DNA of 64,000 nt from assembly GCF_022549675.1 (NCBI RefSeq), contig NZ_JAKZGR010000001.1:310001-374000 (forward strand), read 5' to 3'. The position numbers were made by a program, and so were the translations under genes. Positions within the stretch are counted from its first letter, which is position 1; the number at the start of each line of letters is the position of its first letter. The notes below the pieces were generated by a model that had not been told where the DNA came from, ran no database searches, and saw only the letters and a program-made list of their open reading frames with translations. Shown one piece after another: positions 6,634-14,380 of the stretch. This stretch comes from Belliella kenyensis (GTDB lineage Bacteria > Bacteroidota > Bacteroidia > Cytophagales > Cyclobacteriaceae).

Positions 6634-8019
6634 TTATGAAACCGCTTTTTCAGCCATCCATTCTTTCATACCTGCGCTATAATTTTTCACGTTTTTGAAC
6701 CCGTGTTTCGCAAGTAAAGATTGTGCGATAGTAGCTCTATCACCACTTTGACAGTGAATAACTATCTGCTTATCAGCATCAAACTTATCTAAATTGTCTA
6801 CAATATGGCCAACGAAGATGTTCTCCGCTCCTTCTACATGATAGCTTTGAAACTCTGATGCTCCTCTTACATCTACAATTTGTGCATTTGGATTCTCTAT
6901 ATAAGATTCGAACTCCTCTATATCAATGATATCAGCTGCTTCCATTTCAATTCCGAATGCATTAATATCAGAAATGTAGCCATAGATATTGTCTAGCCCT
7001 ATTCTCATTAATTTCCTTATAAGATCCTCCACTTGATCATGATCAGCCACTAAGATGAATTGCTCTTGGTAATTCAAAACCCAACCTGCCCAAGTTGCAA
7101 ATGAATTATTGCCTTGGATATTTATGCTGTTTGGTAAGTGGCCTTTGGCAAATTCTGCTTTACTTCGTGTATCAATGATAGTGAGCCCATTGTCATAGGC
7201 AGACAAAAAAGCTTCTTTGGACACTTCCTTATGTACAGGTACCTCAACCAAAAGCTGCCTTTCAACTTTGTTGAGATGCTTCATCATTGCAAAGTACTTT
7301 GGAGGTTCAGGCTGACCATCCAGAAGATAGTCAATGAATCCTTCTTCGTTGTCTTCATATTGAAAAGCCCAGTTTCGAATCTTTTCATACCCGACCGTAG
7401 AGCTCGGCACAGCTCCTAAAGCCTTTCCACACGCAGAACCAGCACCATGCCCAGGCCAAAGCTGTACATATTCAGGCAGCTCCGAAAACCGCTGAACCGA
7501 TTCATACATCTGCTTTGCACCTTTTTCCTGCGTACCGGTAATGCCAGCCGCTTTCTCGAGAAGGTCAGGTCTACCTACGTCACCTACAAAGACAAAATCA
7601 CCAGTAAATACCATCACGGGCTTGTCCGTAGCTGGATGATCTGTAAGTAGGAATGAAATGCTCTCAGGAGTATGTCCAGGCGTATGAAGTACTTCTAAAG
7701 TGAGATTACCAACTTTGATTTTATCCTTGTGCTTCAAGCCATTGTGAGGGAATTGATATTGCCAATCTTTTCCCCCTTCATCAGAAAGGTACATTTCAGC
7801 TCCTGTCACCTCTGCCAATTCTCTTGATCCGCACAGAAAGTCAGCGTGAATATGTGTCTCAGCTATATGGGTAATCTTTAGGTTGTTTTTTTGAGCAATG
7901 TCCAGATAGACATCAATATCTCTTTGAGCATCTATTACGATTGCCTCACCTTTGGCTTGACACCCTATCAAGTAGCTCGCTTGAGCTAATGTTTTATCAT
8001 AAATGTGTTGGAAGAACAT
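6634..8019 (-). CDS. Persulfide dioxygenase-rhodanese fusion (MBL fold plus two rhodanese domains)
   Basis: 461 residues. The N-terminal metallo-beta-lactamase domain has ETHIHADF (His56, His58, Asp60), HTPGHTPES (His116), FTGDFVFVGDVGRPDL (Asp141) and WPGHGAGSACG (His191), the ETHE1-type mononuclear iron ligands. The first rhodanese domain (about 262-350) has no cysteine at the active loop, which reads VADHD. The second (about 365-458) keeps IHCQSGDRA with Cys423. ETHE1-type enzymes oxidise glutathione or other low-molecular-weight persulfide to sulfite, and the active rhodanese can combine sulfite and persulfide into thiosulfate. It heads the minus-strand unit. Confidence 0.9.
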   Translation of the reverse strand: MFFQHIYDKTLAQASYLIGCQAKGEAIVIDAQRDIDVYLDIAQKNNLKITHIAETHIHADFLCGSRELAEVTGAEMYLSDEGGKDWQYQFPHNGLKHKDKIKVGNLTLEVLHTPGHTPESISFLLTDHPATDKPVMVFTGDFVFVGDVGRPDLLEKAAGITGTQEKGAKQMYESVQRFSELPEYVQLWPGHGAGSACGKALGAVPSSTVGYEKIRNWAFQYEDNEEGFIDYLLDGQPEPPKYFAMMKHLNKVERQLLVEVPVHKEVSKEAFLSAYDNGLTIIDTRSKAEFAKGHLPNSINIQGNNSFATWAGWVLNYQEQFILVADHDQVEDLIRKLMRIGLDNIYGYISDINAFGIEMEAADIIDIEEFESYIENPNAQIVDVRGASEFQSYHVEGAENIFVGHIVDNLDKFDADKQIVIHCQSGDRATIAQSLLAKHGFKNVKNYSAGMKEWMAEKAVS

Positions 8020-8156
8020 GTTATTTATTTTTTAAAATTTTGAAATGCTTTCGTTTAAATACCTTTAGAAATTCTACTTTCTCTTTTAATAATGAACTCA
8101 TCTTTTAGTGACTTTTGTTCAATTTTTTAGTTCTTGACTATCATATCTATATAAGT
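8020..8156. promoter_or_regulatory. Leader of the dioxygenase unit with a weaker Crp/Fnr-like site (8107-8122)
   Basis: AGTGACTTTTGTTCAA at 8107-8122 matches the shared operator pattern (GTrAC, four bases, GTTACA) with one arm base wrong (GTTCAA). It lies 87 bp upstream of the fusion gene. Unlike the other three sites it has no good -7 box at the expected distance, so it is a candidate only. The rest of this stretch is AT-rich without genes. Confidence 0.35.
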
Positions 8157-8312
8157 ATAATCTGACTATACGCTTTTTTGCCAGCAACTTCAATCCATTG
8201 GCTCAATCGGTTGTTAATGGTCAATATCCATAAGTATCCAATATCAATTAATATCGGAACTTAGATAAATCGGGATTTTGTAATGTTATTGGCAAAGTTC
8301 CGTATATCCATA
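8157..8312 (+). repeat. Dispersed intergenic repeat, copy A
   Basis: This segment of about 155 bases is repeated in inverted orientation at 60244-60400. By hand alignment there are about 14 differences and no gaps. It begins TAATCTGACTATACGC and ends GTTCCGTATATCCATA. Read on the minus strand it has a conserved stop codon in the longest frame, so it is probably not a gene. No terminal inverted repeats were seen. More distant relatives are at 15963-16110 and 43380-43510. Confidence 0.8.
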
Positions 8313-8400
8313 AAGTATAAATCATTAACCAGAGAACTAATACGTTTCAAATTTACATTTTACTCCATGATGAGTAAGTAACATTGATTACATAAGGATA

Positions 8401-9204
8401 TTATAGGAACAATTCTTTTACCAAGATGTAAATACCCATTACCAATACAAACCAGCCAAAGGCAGTTTTCAATTTCCCTCCTTCTATTTTTTTGGTGAGT
8501 CCTATTCCTATGAAAATTCCAATGATTGATAGAATGGTAAATATTCCCAATAAAGACCAATCAATAGCCTCATTTCTTTGAAGATCTCCTGTAAAGCCAA
8601 GTAGAGATTTGGCCGCTATGATGAATAGAGATGTTCCTACGGCTAGTTTCATTGGCATGCGAGCAAGGATAACCAGTGCTGGGATTATCAAAAATCCACC
8701 TCCTGCACCGACTAAACCAGTGACAGTCCCTACCAAGGTACCCTCTAATAGAATCATTGGATAATTGTATTTGATCTCGGCATCTTCCGATTCGTTGCAA
8801 TGTAGACAAGGTCTTATCATCGAAATAGATGCGAAAATCATCACTATAGCAAATAGAACCATCAAAGCTATTGATTTGGTGAGTACAAATGTGCCGCTAG
8901 AAAATATCACATCAGGAATGAATGGAACCAAATAAGCTCTTGTAAGATAAACAGCCGCTATAGAGGGAATTCCGAAAATAATTACCGTTTTGAAATCAAC
9001 CTTCTTTTGTACCGCATTCTGAACTCCACCAATCAAGGAAGTAGCCCCCACAATAAACAGCGAGTATGCTGTAGCCAATACAGGTTCTGCCCCCATCACA
9101 TATACCAAAATAGGAACAGTAAGGATAGAACCACCACTCCCAATAAGTCCTAAGGATACGCCAACAAAAACTGCCAATATATATCCGATAATTAAACTAG
9201 TCAT
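8401..9204 (-). CDS. TauE/SafE family sulfite/anion exporter
   Basis: 267 residues, about eight membrane helices in two repeats. The TauE/SafE glycine motifs are GVSLGLIGSGGSILTVPIL (16-34) and the matching VTGLVGAGGGFLIIPAL in the second half. The family exports sulfite, sulfoacetate, thiosulfate or related anions. Placed beside a pathway that makes sulfite and thiosulfate inside the cell, export of one of these is the likely job, though some members import. It has its own operator-promoter (9230-9274), separate from the dioxygenase unit. Confidence 0.88.
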   Translation of the reverse strand: MTSLIIGYILAVFVGVSLGLIGSGGSILTVPILVYVMGAEPVLATAYSLFIVGATSLIGGVQNAVQKKVDFKTVIIFGIPSIAAVYLTRAYLVPFIPDVIFSSGTFVLTKSIALMVLFAIVMIFASISMIRPCLHCNESEDAEIKYNYPMILLEGTLVGTVTGLVGAGGGFLIIPALVILARMPMKLAVGTSLFIIAAKSLLGFTGDLQRNEAIDWSLLGIFTILSIIGIFIGIGLTKKIEGGKLKTAFGWFVLVMGIYILVKELFL

Positions 9205-9229
9205 GTATTAATGTTTTAAAATGATAGGA

Positions 9230-9274
9230 CAAATGTAAATAGCTGATAAAAGTCATGAAGTAACTTTTGTTACA
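9230..9274 (-). promoter_or_regulatory. TauE promoter with Crp/Fnr-like operator, site 3
   Basis: On the minus strand a perfect -7 box TACATTTG (9237-9230) lies 26 bp upstream of the ATG. Exactly 21 bp further upstream is the palindrome AGTAACTTTTGTTACA (9259-9274), whose GTAAC/GTTAC arms are perfect. The 21-bp spacing equals that at site 1, which argues for one activator acting at both. Confidence 0.6.
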
Positions 9275-9415
9275 TAGCATGATGAGCCGTTCATTTTTAA
9301 GAAAAAAATGTTCAATTGTGCACAGTCGTGCATGGTGAATGTTTGAAACTGGGCTAAAATGAAGGAAAAGTGTGTTTGGTATTAGACTTGCTAATTTTTA
9401 AAAAAATTAGAAACT

Positions 9416-9607
9416 ATGCTTACATTCCTACTTTGGTGTATCTTATTTGTCATCTGCTGGCCCATTGCTATTTTGGCATTGATCCTTTATCCTTTTATTT
9501 GGCTGCTACTGCTTCCATTCAGACTATTGGGATTTGCCATTGAGCTTTCATTTGATGTTGTCAAAGGAATATTCATGCTTCCATTTAGAATTTTAGGCAT
9601 TCGATGA
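9416..9607 (+). CDS. Small hydrophobic membrane protein
   Basis: 63 residues, almost all hydrophobic. There is one long or two short membrane segments (LLWCILFVICWPIAILALILYPF), and the motif LPFRLLG/LPFRILG occurs twice (about residues 35-41 and 56-62), suggesting internal duplication. It reads away from TauE in the shared spacer. I do not recognise a named family. The composition and duplicated motif argue against a chance frame. Confidence 0.5.
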   Translation: MLTFLLWCILFVICWPIAILALILYPFIWLLLLPFRLLGFAIELSFDVVKGIFMLPFRILGIR

Positions 9608-9840
9608 AGCATAATTTTATGCACATCATTCAATCTTTTTATCTGGTTACTCATCCTGCCCAATATTTCGCCGAAAGCATATTTCAGTGATGAGAAGCGA
9701 GAGACGAGAAATTAGAGACAGAAACAAGAAACAAGAGCCAAGAAACAAGAGCAAACTGTCAACTAAATTCAGGACGAGACAAGAGAAAAATAAGAATCGT
9801 CACATCTAAATTTTGTGCACGAATATTCGTAGGAAGCCTA
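9608..9840. other. Intergenic spacer with a purine-rich stretch
   Basis: Between the small membrane protein and the tandem repeats. About 9691-9755 is strongly purine-rich on the plus strand, built from variants of GAGACGAGAAA and GAAACAAGAAACAAGAG. Nothing codes here and no terminator is clear. Confidence 0.5.
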
Positions 9841-10180
9841 TATCGCCGCACCTGTCTACCCATAGGTAGAGGCATATATCAACTGTATATCGCTTTAGCA
9901 TATATCAAATTCATCCTTCACCCTTCATCCTTTATACAGAAGCAAGACAAAGTACCAAGTACGATGTATCAAGTACCACGTAAATATATCACCGCACCTG
10001 TCTACCCATAGGTAGAGGCAAATATCAACTTAATATCGCTTTAGCAAATATCAAATTCATCCTTCCCTCTTCACCCTTCATCCTTTATACAGAACCAAGA
10101 CAAAAGTACCAAGTAAAAATATCGCCGCAGGCATATATCCAATGTATATCGCTTTAGCATATAACCCCTTCTTCATCCCC
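9841..10180 (+). repeat. Tandem repeat array, period about 140 bp, two full units and one partial
   Basis: Unit 1 is about 9841-9983, unit 2 about 9984-10118, and a shortened unit 3 about 10119-10180. Units 1 and 2 share, in order, CCGCACCTGTCTACCCATAG with GTAGAGGCA, ATATCGCTTTAGCA, CAAATTCATCCTTC, CACCCTTCATCCTTTATACA and AAGTACCAAGTA. TCTACC-CATA-GGTAGA can form a small hairpin in each unit. The spacers are not identical and there is no cas gene, so it is not CRISPR. No open frame spans it. Confidence 0.8.
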
Positions 10181-10281
10181 CAACTTTAATCCTTCCTCAC
10201 ATTAGGTTACTCCTTCATCACATTTTTTTGCCTGTTTTTGGGAGTTACTCTATTCTTGCCTCAGTAATCATACAAAAGCCA

Positions 10282-10359
10282 ATGAAAAGAGAAAAGTGGA
10301 CTTATTATATTTTGATAGCGATTGGAATATGTTACAGTATCATTTTAGCCTTGAGCTAA
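10282..10359 (+). CDS. Candidate 25-residue single-helix membrane microprotein
   Basis: ATG 10282 to TAA 10357-10359 encodes MKREKWTYYILIAIGICYS and six further hydrophobic residues: a charged start then one membrane helix. TATTCTTG near 10248, a one-mismatch -7 box, lies upstream. It sits 83 bp before the LytS-type kinase on the same strand. It is too short for a family call and could be chance, but a positive N-terminus plus a clean helix is typical of real membrane microproteins. Confidence 0.4.
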   Translation: MKREKWTYYILIAIGICYSIILALS

Positions 10360-10442
10360 CTTAAAGGCTTCTGCAAAATAATTTTCATACTTATTCAAAT
10401 AAACGGAGCAAAAAATCATAAACAGCACTTAACTTAACAATC

Positions 10443-11849
10443 ATGAAAGAGAAAATTTTACCTTTTAGACAAATAGAATGGTGGGTAGTCACCTTCCTTT
10501 TTGTCAGCATCATTTTGTCCAATGTTATGAAATCCAGTGATTTCTACTTTTCAGGAAGAGATGGCGTGGTATATTTTGCCAAATTATTTATTCCTCTGAT
10601 ATTCTTGGCTTCATTCTATTTTGTCCATATGAAGCTTATTCCAATTTTTCTCAGGGACAAAAAACTTTTCAAATTGACCATGTATAGTGGTTTGATAGTC
10701 TTTGTTTCATTCTTTACCGTGGGAGCATTTTCTATGGGGGCGAGATTTTCGAATGATTTCATGATGCCGTTCTACTTCAACACTTTGGCGATCTATGCTG
10801 GATACTTAGCAATAATCTATATCATCAACCAGATTTTGTTGAATAAAGATGAGATAGATTTTAGGTTTTATAATGTCTTGAGGTTTGTCTTGATTTACCT
10901 TTTTATTGTGATTTTTCTATTTCAGTTTGAAAAAATTGCAGGTGATTTTATCACGATCATATTTGTAATTGTTATCCCTGCCATTATAGGTCTTGTAATG
11001 TACAATTTTTTCTTGATCTATAGATTGAGAAATCAAGGTAGAAAAGGAGAATCTAATGCCTTCTATGTCCTTCTTATTGCCGTATTTATTGGCCTATTTC
11101 TAAGTATTGCTATTGGGAGGGATGACCCGCGGTTTCTTTTGATGGGTGTCGTCATTATCTTATCTATCGTAGCTATTCTTTTTCCGCTTTCTAACTTTTT
11201 CTTTAGAAAGTATGATAACTACTTGGGTAAGTTGAACAAATTAACTGTCAAAGTCGATCAAGGCACTGCAAACCTTTCATTTCTCCGCTCACAGATCAAT
11301 CCTCATTTCCTTTTCAATGCGCTGAATACACTTTACGGTACTTCACTTCAAGAGCAAGCAGACCGAACTGCCGAAGGTATCCAAAAACTTGGGGATATGA
11401 TGCGCTTTATGCTTCATGAAAATAACCAAGATCAAATACCAGTAGAAAGAGAAAAGGAATATTTGGTCAATTACATTGATCTTCAAAACTTAAGGATCAA
11501 AGAACATGATAATATCGAAATCATTTTCAATAGAACAGAAGATGGCTGTACTGGAATGATTGCTCCGATGCTATTGATTCCTTTTGTTGAAAATGCTTTC
11601 AAACATGGTATAAGTCTACAAAAGAAATCTTGGATCAAAATCAGTTTGAGGTGTCTTGAGGGATCTGTTCACCTAGATGTCAACAACAGTATTCACCGAA
11701 GCAATGATGAAGATCCAGAGAAAAAAGCATCTGGAATCGGCCTAGAAAATGTAAAACAAAGACTTAACTTACTTTATCCAAATGATTATGAACTGATGAT
11801 CAGAGAGAATGAAATAGAATACTTTGTACATTTGAGTGTCAAGTTGTAG
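10443..11849 (+). CDS. LytS/YehU-type sensor histidine kinase
   Basis: 468 residues. About six to seven membrane helices fill residues 12-255, followed by a short linker and the His_kinase domain. The phosphoacceptor is His288 in RSQINPHFLFNALNTLYG. The ATPase part has PFVENAFKHG (N-box) and GIGLENVKQRL (G-box). No separate extracellular sensor domain is visible, so the stimulus is probably sensed in or at the membrane. The partner regulator follows after 86 bp. The signal and targets are unknown. Confidence 0.9.
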   Translation: MKEKILPFRQIEWWVVTFLFVSIILSNVMKSSDFYFSGRDGVVYFAKLFIPLIFLASFYFVHMKLIPIFLRDKKLFKLTMYSGLIVFVSFFTVGAFSMGARFSNDFMMPFYFNTLAIYAGYLAIIYIINQILLNKDEIDFRFYNVLRFVLIYLFIVIFLFQFEKIAGDFITIIFVIVIPAIIGLVMYNFFLIYRLRNQGRKGESNAFYVLLIAVFIGLFLSIAIGRDDPRFLLMGVVIILSIVAILFPLSNFFFRKYDNYLGKLNKLTVKVDQGTANLSFLRSQINPHFLFNALNTLYGTSLQEQADRTAEGIQKLGDMMRFMLHENNQDQIPVEREKEYLVNYIDLQNLRIKEHDNIEIIFNRTEDGCTGMIAPMLLIPFVENAFKHGISLQKKSWIKISLRCLEGSVHLDVNNSIHRSNDEDPEKKASGIGLENVKQRLNLLYPNDYELMIRENEIEYFVHLSVKL

Positions 11850-11853
11850 TATA

Positions 11854-11869
11854 TACTTTGTACAAAGTA
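11854..11869. repeat. Perfect 16-bp palindrome between kinase and regulator genes
   Basis: TACTTTGTACAAAGTA is fully self-complementary and is followed by two more partial copies (TACTATGTAC, TAAGTAC). GTAC-rich words of the same kind occur at 9951-9981 and near 10106. It may be a regulator operator or a spreading low-complexity repeat; the recurrence outside this promoter favours the latter. Confidence 0.45.
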
Positions 11870-11935
11870 CTATGTACTAAGTACAATGGAATAGGTAGTG
11901 AAAAGAAGGTTTGGTATTAAGAAAATATAGTAAAG

Positions 11936-12628
11936 ATGATCACAGCAATCGCAATCGATGATGAACCAATGGCTTTGGAGGTAATAAAGTCTCATGCAAG
12001 CAAAGTTCCCTTTTTGAGTTTGAAAGATACATTTACCAATGCAATCAAAGCACTAGAATACTTGAAAGATAATCCAGTGAACTTGATTTTTCTGGATATT
12101 AAGATGCCCGATATTTCTGGTATGGAACTGGCTTCTCTTCTGCCCAACGACTCTTTGATTGTATTTACTACTGCTTATTCAGAGCATGCCGTGCTAAGCT
12201 TTGAATTGGATGCTATAGATTATTTGCTGAAGCCATTCAATCTAAGCCGCTTCCTCAAAGCCTGTCAAAAAGCTCAAGAGCTTATATCCTTGAAAAATGG
12301 TACACAAAGCAATGGATCTATCTTTATCAAAACAGGATATGAACAAGTCAAAATCCACTTCGATGATTTGCTCTTCTGTGAAGCAAATGGAAACTATGTC
12401 AATTTTCATCTTGAAAATCAAAAAATACTCAGTCGCTTGACTTTGGCCGAGACAGAGAAGATGCTTCCTGCACATTTTATCAAAACACACAGATCTTTTC
12501 TTGTTAATCTCAACAAGATCATCAAACTAGAAAGGCATCAAGTCAGCTTCAAAACAAAAGTAGCTCCCATCAGTGGGAGCTATTATGATCTTTTGAATGA
12601 TAAACTTAATCAATCACATTCTTTCTAG
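11936..12628 (+). CDS. LytTR-family response regulator
   Basis: 230 residues. The receiver domain (1-120) has acidic pocket Asp8/Asp9, phospho-acceptor Asp54 (LIFLDIKMPD), Thr in FTTAYS and Lys in DYLLKPF. The LytTR DNA-binding domain (about 130-228) shows IFIKTGYEQVKI, FCEANGNYVNFHL and HFIKTHRSFLVNLNKI. It is the cognate partner of the upstream LytS-type kinase. LytTR proteins bind paired 9-bp direct repeats; none is evident in the immediate spacer. Its last 23 bp overlap the convergent helicase gene tail to tail. Confidence 0.92.
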   Translation: MITAIAIDDEPMALEVIKSHASKVPFLSLKDTFTNAIKALEYLKDNPVNLIFLDIKMPDISGMELASLLPNDSLIVFTTAYSEHAVLSFELDAIDYLLKPFNLSRFLKACQKAQELISLKNGTQSNGSIFIKTGYEQVKIHFDDLLFCEANGNYVNFHLENQKILSRLTLAETEKMLPAHFIKTHRSFLVNLNKIIKLERHQVSFKTKVAPISGSYYDLLNDKLNQSHSF

Positions 12629-14021
12629 ACCCAAATTTCGAGTTTTTGGGTTTTTCCTGAAATTCAGGACTTCTCTCAATTTTTGGATTTTGTCTAGGTT
12701 TTATACTTGTAGCCTGTTCCTTACTTTCTATATTATTAGAGCTTGGGATCTCTTTGACATTCTGCCTAGCTCGGGGTTTTGGAGATCTTTCGGCTTTTTC
12801 AGGGTTTTTATATTGGGAATTGCCTTTTGTCTTGTGCTTAGAATTTCCTTTGTGTCTTGGCTTCGATGTAGCTGTACTGCCATAGCTTGGACCCTCTGGA
12901 TAGCCTTCAGGTAAGGATAACTTTTCTATTTCCATTCCTATCAGCGCTTCGATGCGATTGAATTTGTGCCTGTCCTTATCATTGATAAAAGTAATGGCTT
13001 CTCCCTGACTATCGGCTCTAGCAGTCCTCCCTACTCTATGTACATAGTCTTCTGGATCATTTGGCGTATCAAAATTGATCACCAACTCAATTCCTACCAC
13101 ATCAATACCACGCGAGATAATATCAGTTCCAATCAAAACCTTCAGAGCCCTATTCTTAAATCTTGACATGATCTGCTCTCTTTCAACTTGCTCAAGATCA
13201 GAGTGAAATGCTTCTACTTCTATATCTTTTTTCAAAGCTTTATAAAGGCTTTTTACTTTTTCTTTCGTAGAAGCAAAAATGATCACTGCCTCATAATCTT
13301 TCTGCTTGAGAATATGTCTGGTCAAATCTTCCTTTTGCGCATCGTAGACCAAATATGCTGATTGTGTAACCCCTTCCGCTGTCTTACCTACAGCCAAGGA
13401 GATTTCTTCAGGGTTATTGTTAAGAAGCTTTTTGGAAAAAGTCCTGATCTTAGGTGGCATGGTGGCAGAGAACAAGATAGTTTGCCTGTCTTTGGGTAGA
13501 TAATTGACTATGGTCAAAAGATCATCCGAAAACCCCATGTCTAGCATACGGTCAGCTTCATCTAAGATGAGGTGCTTGAGTGTATCTAGTTTGATTTTTC
13601 CTCCTGCTAACAAGGCAATCAATCTTCCTGGAGTAGCTACTACTATCTCAGCTCCTTGTTCCAAGGCCCTTTTTTGTTGCTCCCAAATGACGCCATCTCC
13701 ACCTCCGTAAATTGGAATTGAACTGATCCCTACAAAGTACGCGAAACCTTGGATCTGTTGATCAATTTGAATCGCAAGTTCACGAGTGGGAGCTAATACT
13801 AAAGTATCAAGCTTACCACCACCAGATTGGGCTATTTTATTCAATACAGGTAATATAAAAGCCGCAGTTTTACCTGTCCCTGTTTGTGCACATGCAATTA
13901 TATCTTTTCCTTCCAAAATAACTGGAATGGCCTGCTCTTGCACAGGAGTGGGCTTCTCGAAGCCCATTGCATCTAATCCTTCTTGAAGAGAAGATTCAAA
14001 ATTAAATTCACTAAAGTTCAA
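12606..14021 (-). CDS. DEAD-box RNA helicase, RhlE-like
   Basis: 471 residues. The Q-motif FEKPTPVQEQAIP, motif I AQTGTGKTAAF, motif Ia APTRELAIQ, motif II DEADRMLDMGF, motif III SATMP, and motifs V/VI ISRGIDV and HRVGRTARA form a complete two-domain core (to about residue 365). A basic, low-complexity tail of about 100 residues rich in Lys/Arg/Pro/Ser follows, as in RhlE-type enzymes of cold-adapted or aquatic Bacteroidota that remodel rRNA and mRNA. Its 3' end overlaps the LytTR regulator by 23 bp. The DoxX-like gene ends 14 bp upstream on the same strand. Confidence 0.92.
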   Translation of the reverse strand: MNFSEFNFESSLQEGLDAMGFEKPTPVQEQAIPVILEGKDIIACAQTGTGKTAAFILPVLNKIAQSGGGKLDTLVLAPTRELAIQIDQQIQGFAYFVGISSIPIYGGGDGVIWEQQKRALEQGAEIVVATPGRLIALLAGGKIKLDTLKHLILDEADRMLDMGFSDDLLTIVNYLPKDRQTILFSATMPPKIRTFSKKLLNNNPEEISLAVGKTAEGVTQSAYLVYDAQKEDLTRHILKQKDYEAVIIFASTKEKVKSLYKALKKDIEVEAFHSDLEQVEREQIMSRFKNRALKVLIGTDIISRGIDVVGIELVINFDTPNDPEDYVHRVGRTARADSQGEAITFINDKDRHKFNRIEALIGMEIEKLSLPEGYPEGPSYGSTATSKPRHKGNSKHKTKGNSQYKNPEKAERSPKPRARQNVKEIPSSNNIESKEQATSIKPRQNPKIERSPEFQEKPKNSKFGSRKNVID

Positions 14022-14035
14022 AACTATTCAATATT

Positions 14036-14380
14036 TTAAGTGTATACGTATGCCCATGCGATCAAAAGAAACTGCATGGGAAGTCTTAACAATAAAGCCC
14101 ACTTAGGTATTCCTTTTGCTCCTTTTTGGTACATATAAATATTTGCAGGAAACACTGCTATCAGTAATGCAATGATTCCAAAAGCTGCTAAAGACTTTGT
14201 CTCTTCAAACAACAAACCGATTCCAAGTATTATCTCAAATCCTCCTGCTAATATATTCATCAATTTTGGATTTGGAATATAGGGTGGGATAATACGCTCA
14301 TACATTTTGGGTTTTATAAAATGCATGAAACCAGCAAAAACGTATAAGCCACTCATTAAATAAAGAAAAAGTGAATACAT
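14036..14380 (-). CDS. DoxX-like family small membrane protein
   Basis: 114 residues, four membrane helices. FAGFMHFIKPKMYERIIPPYIP near the N-terminus and GGFEIILGIGLLF mark the DoxX/MauE-related group of short integral membrane proteins. Unlike the DoxX gene at 1886 it has no sulfur neighbours. It lies just upstream of the helicase on the same strand and divergent from tyrS. Function is unassigned in this subgroup. Confidence 0.75.
   Translation of the reverse strand: MYSLFLYLMSGLYVFAGFMHFIKPKMYERIIPPYIPNPKLMNILAGGFEIILGIGLLFEETKSLAAFGIIALLIAVFPANIYMYQKGAKGIPKWALLLRLPMQFLLIAWAYVYT

Noticed and set aside
8377-8392. AGTAACATTGATTACA, resembling the Crp/Fnr-like operator
   Set aside because: One arm base is wrong and it lies just after the TauE stop, not in a promoter, so it is likely chance.
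9841-10180. Regular repeats resembling a CRISPR array
   Set aside because: The units are about 140 bp with related rather than unique interiors, and there is no cas gene.
12597-12914. 105-codon plus-strand frame rich in Phe, Trp and Leu
   Set aside because: It is the antisense of the low-complexity tail of the DEAD-box helicase.
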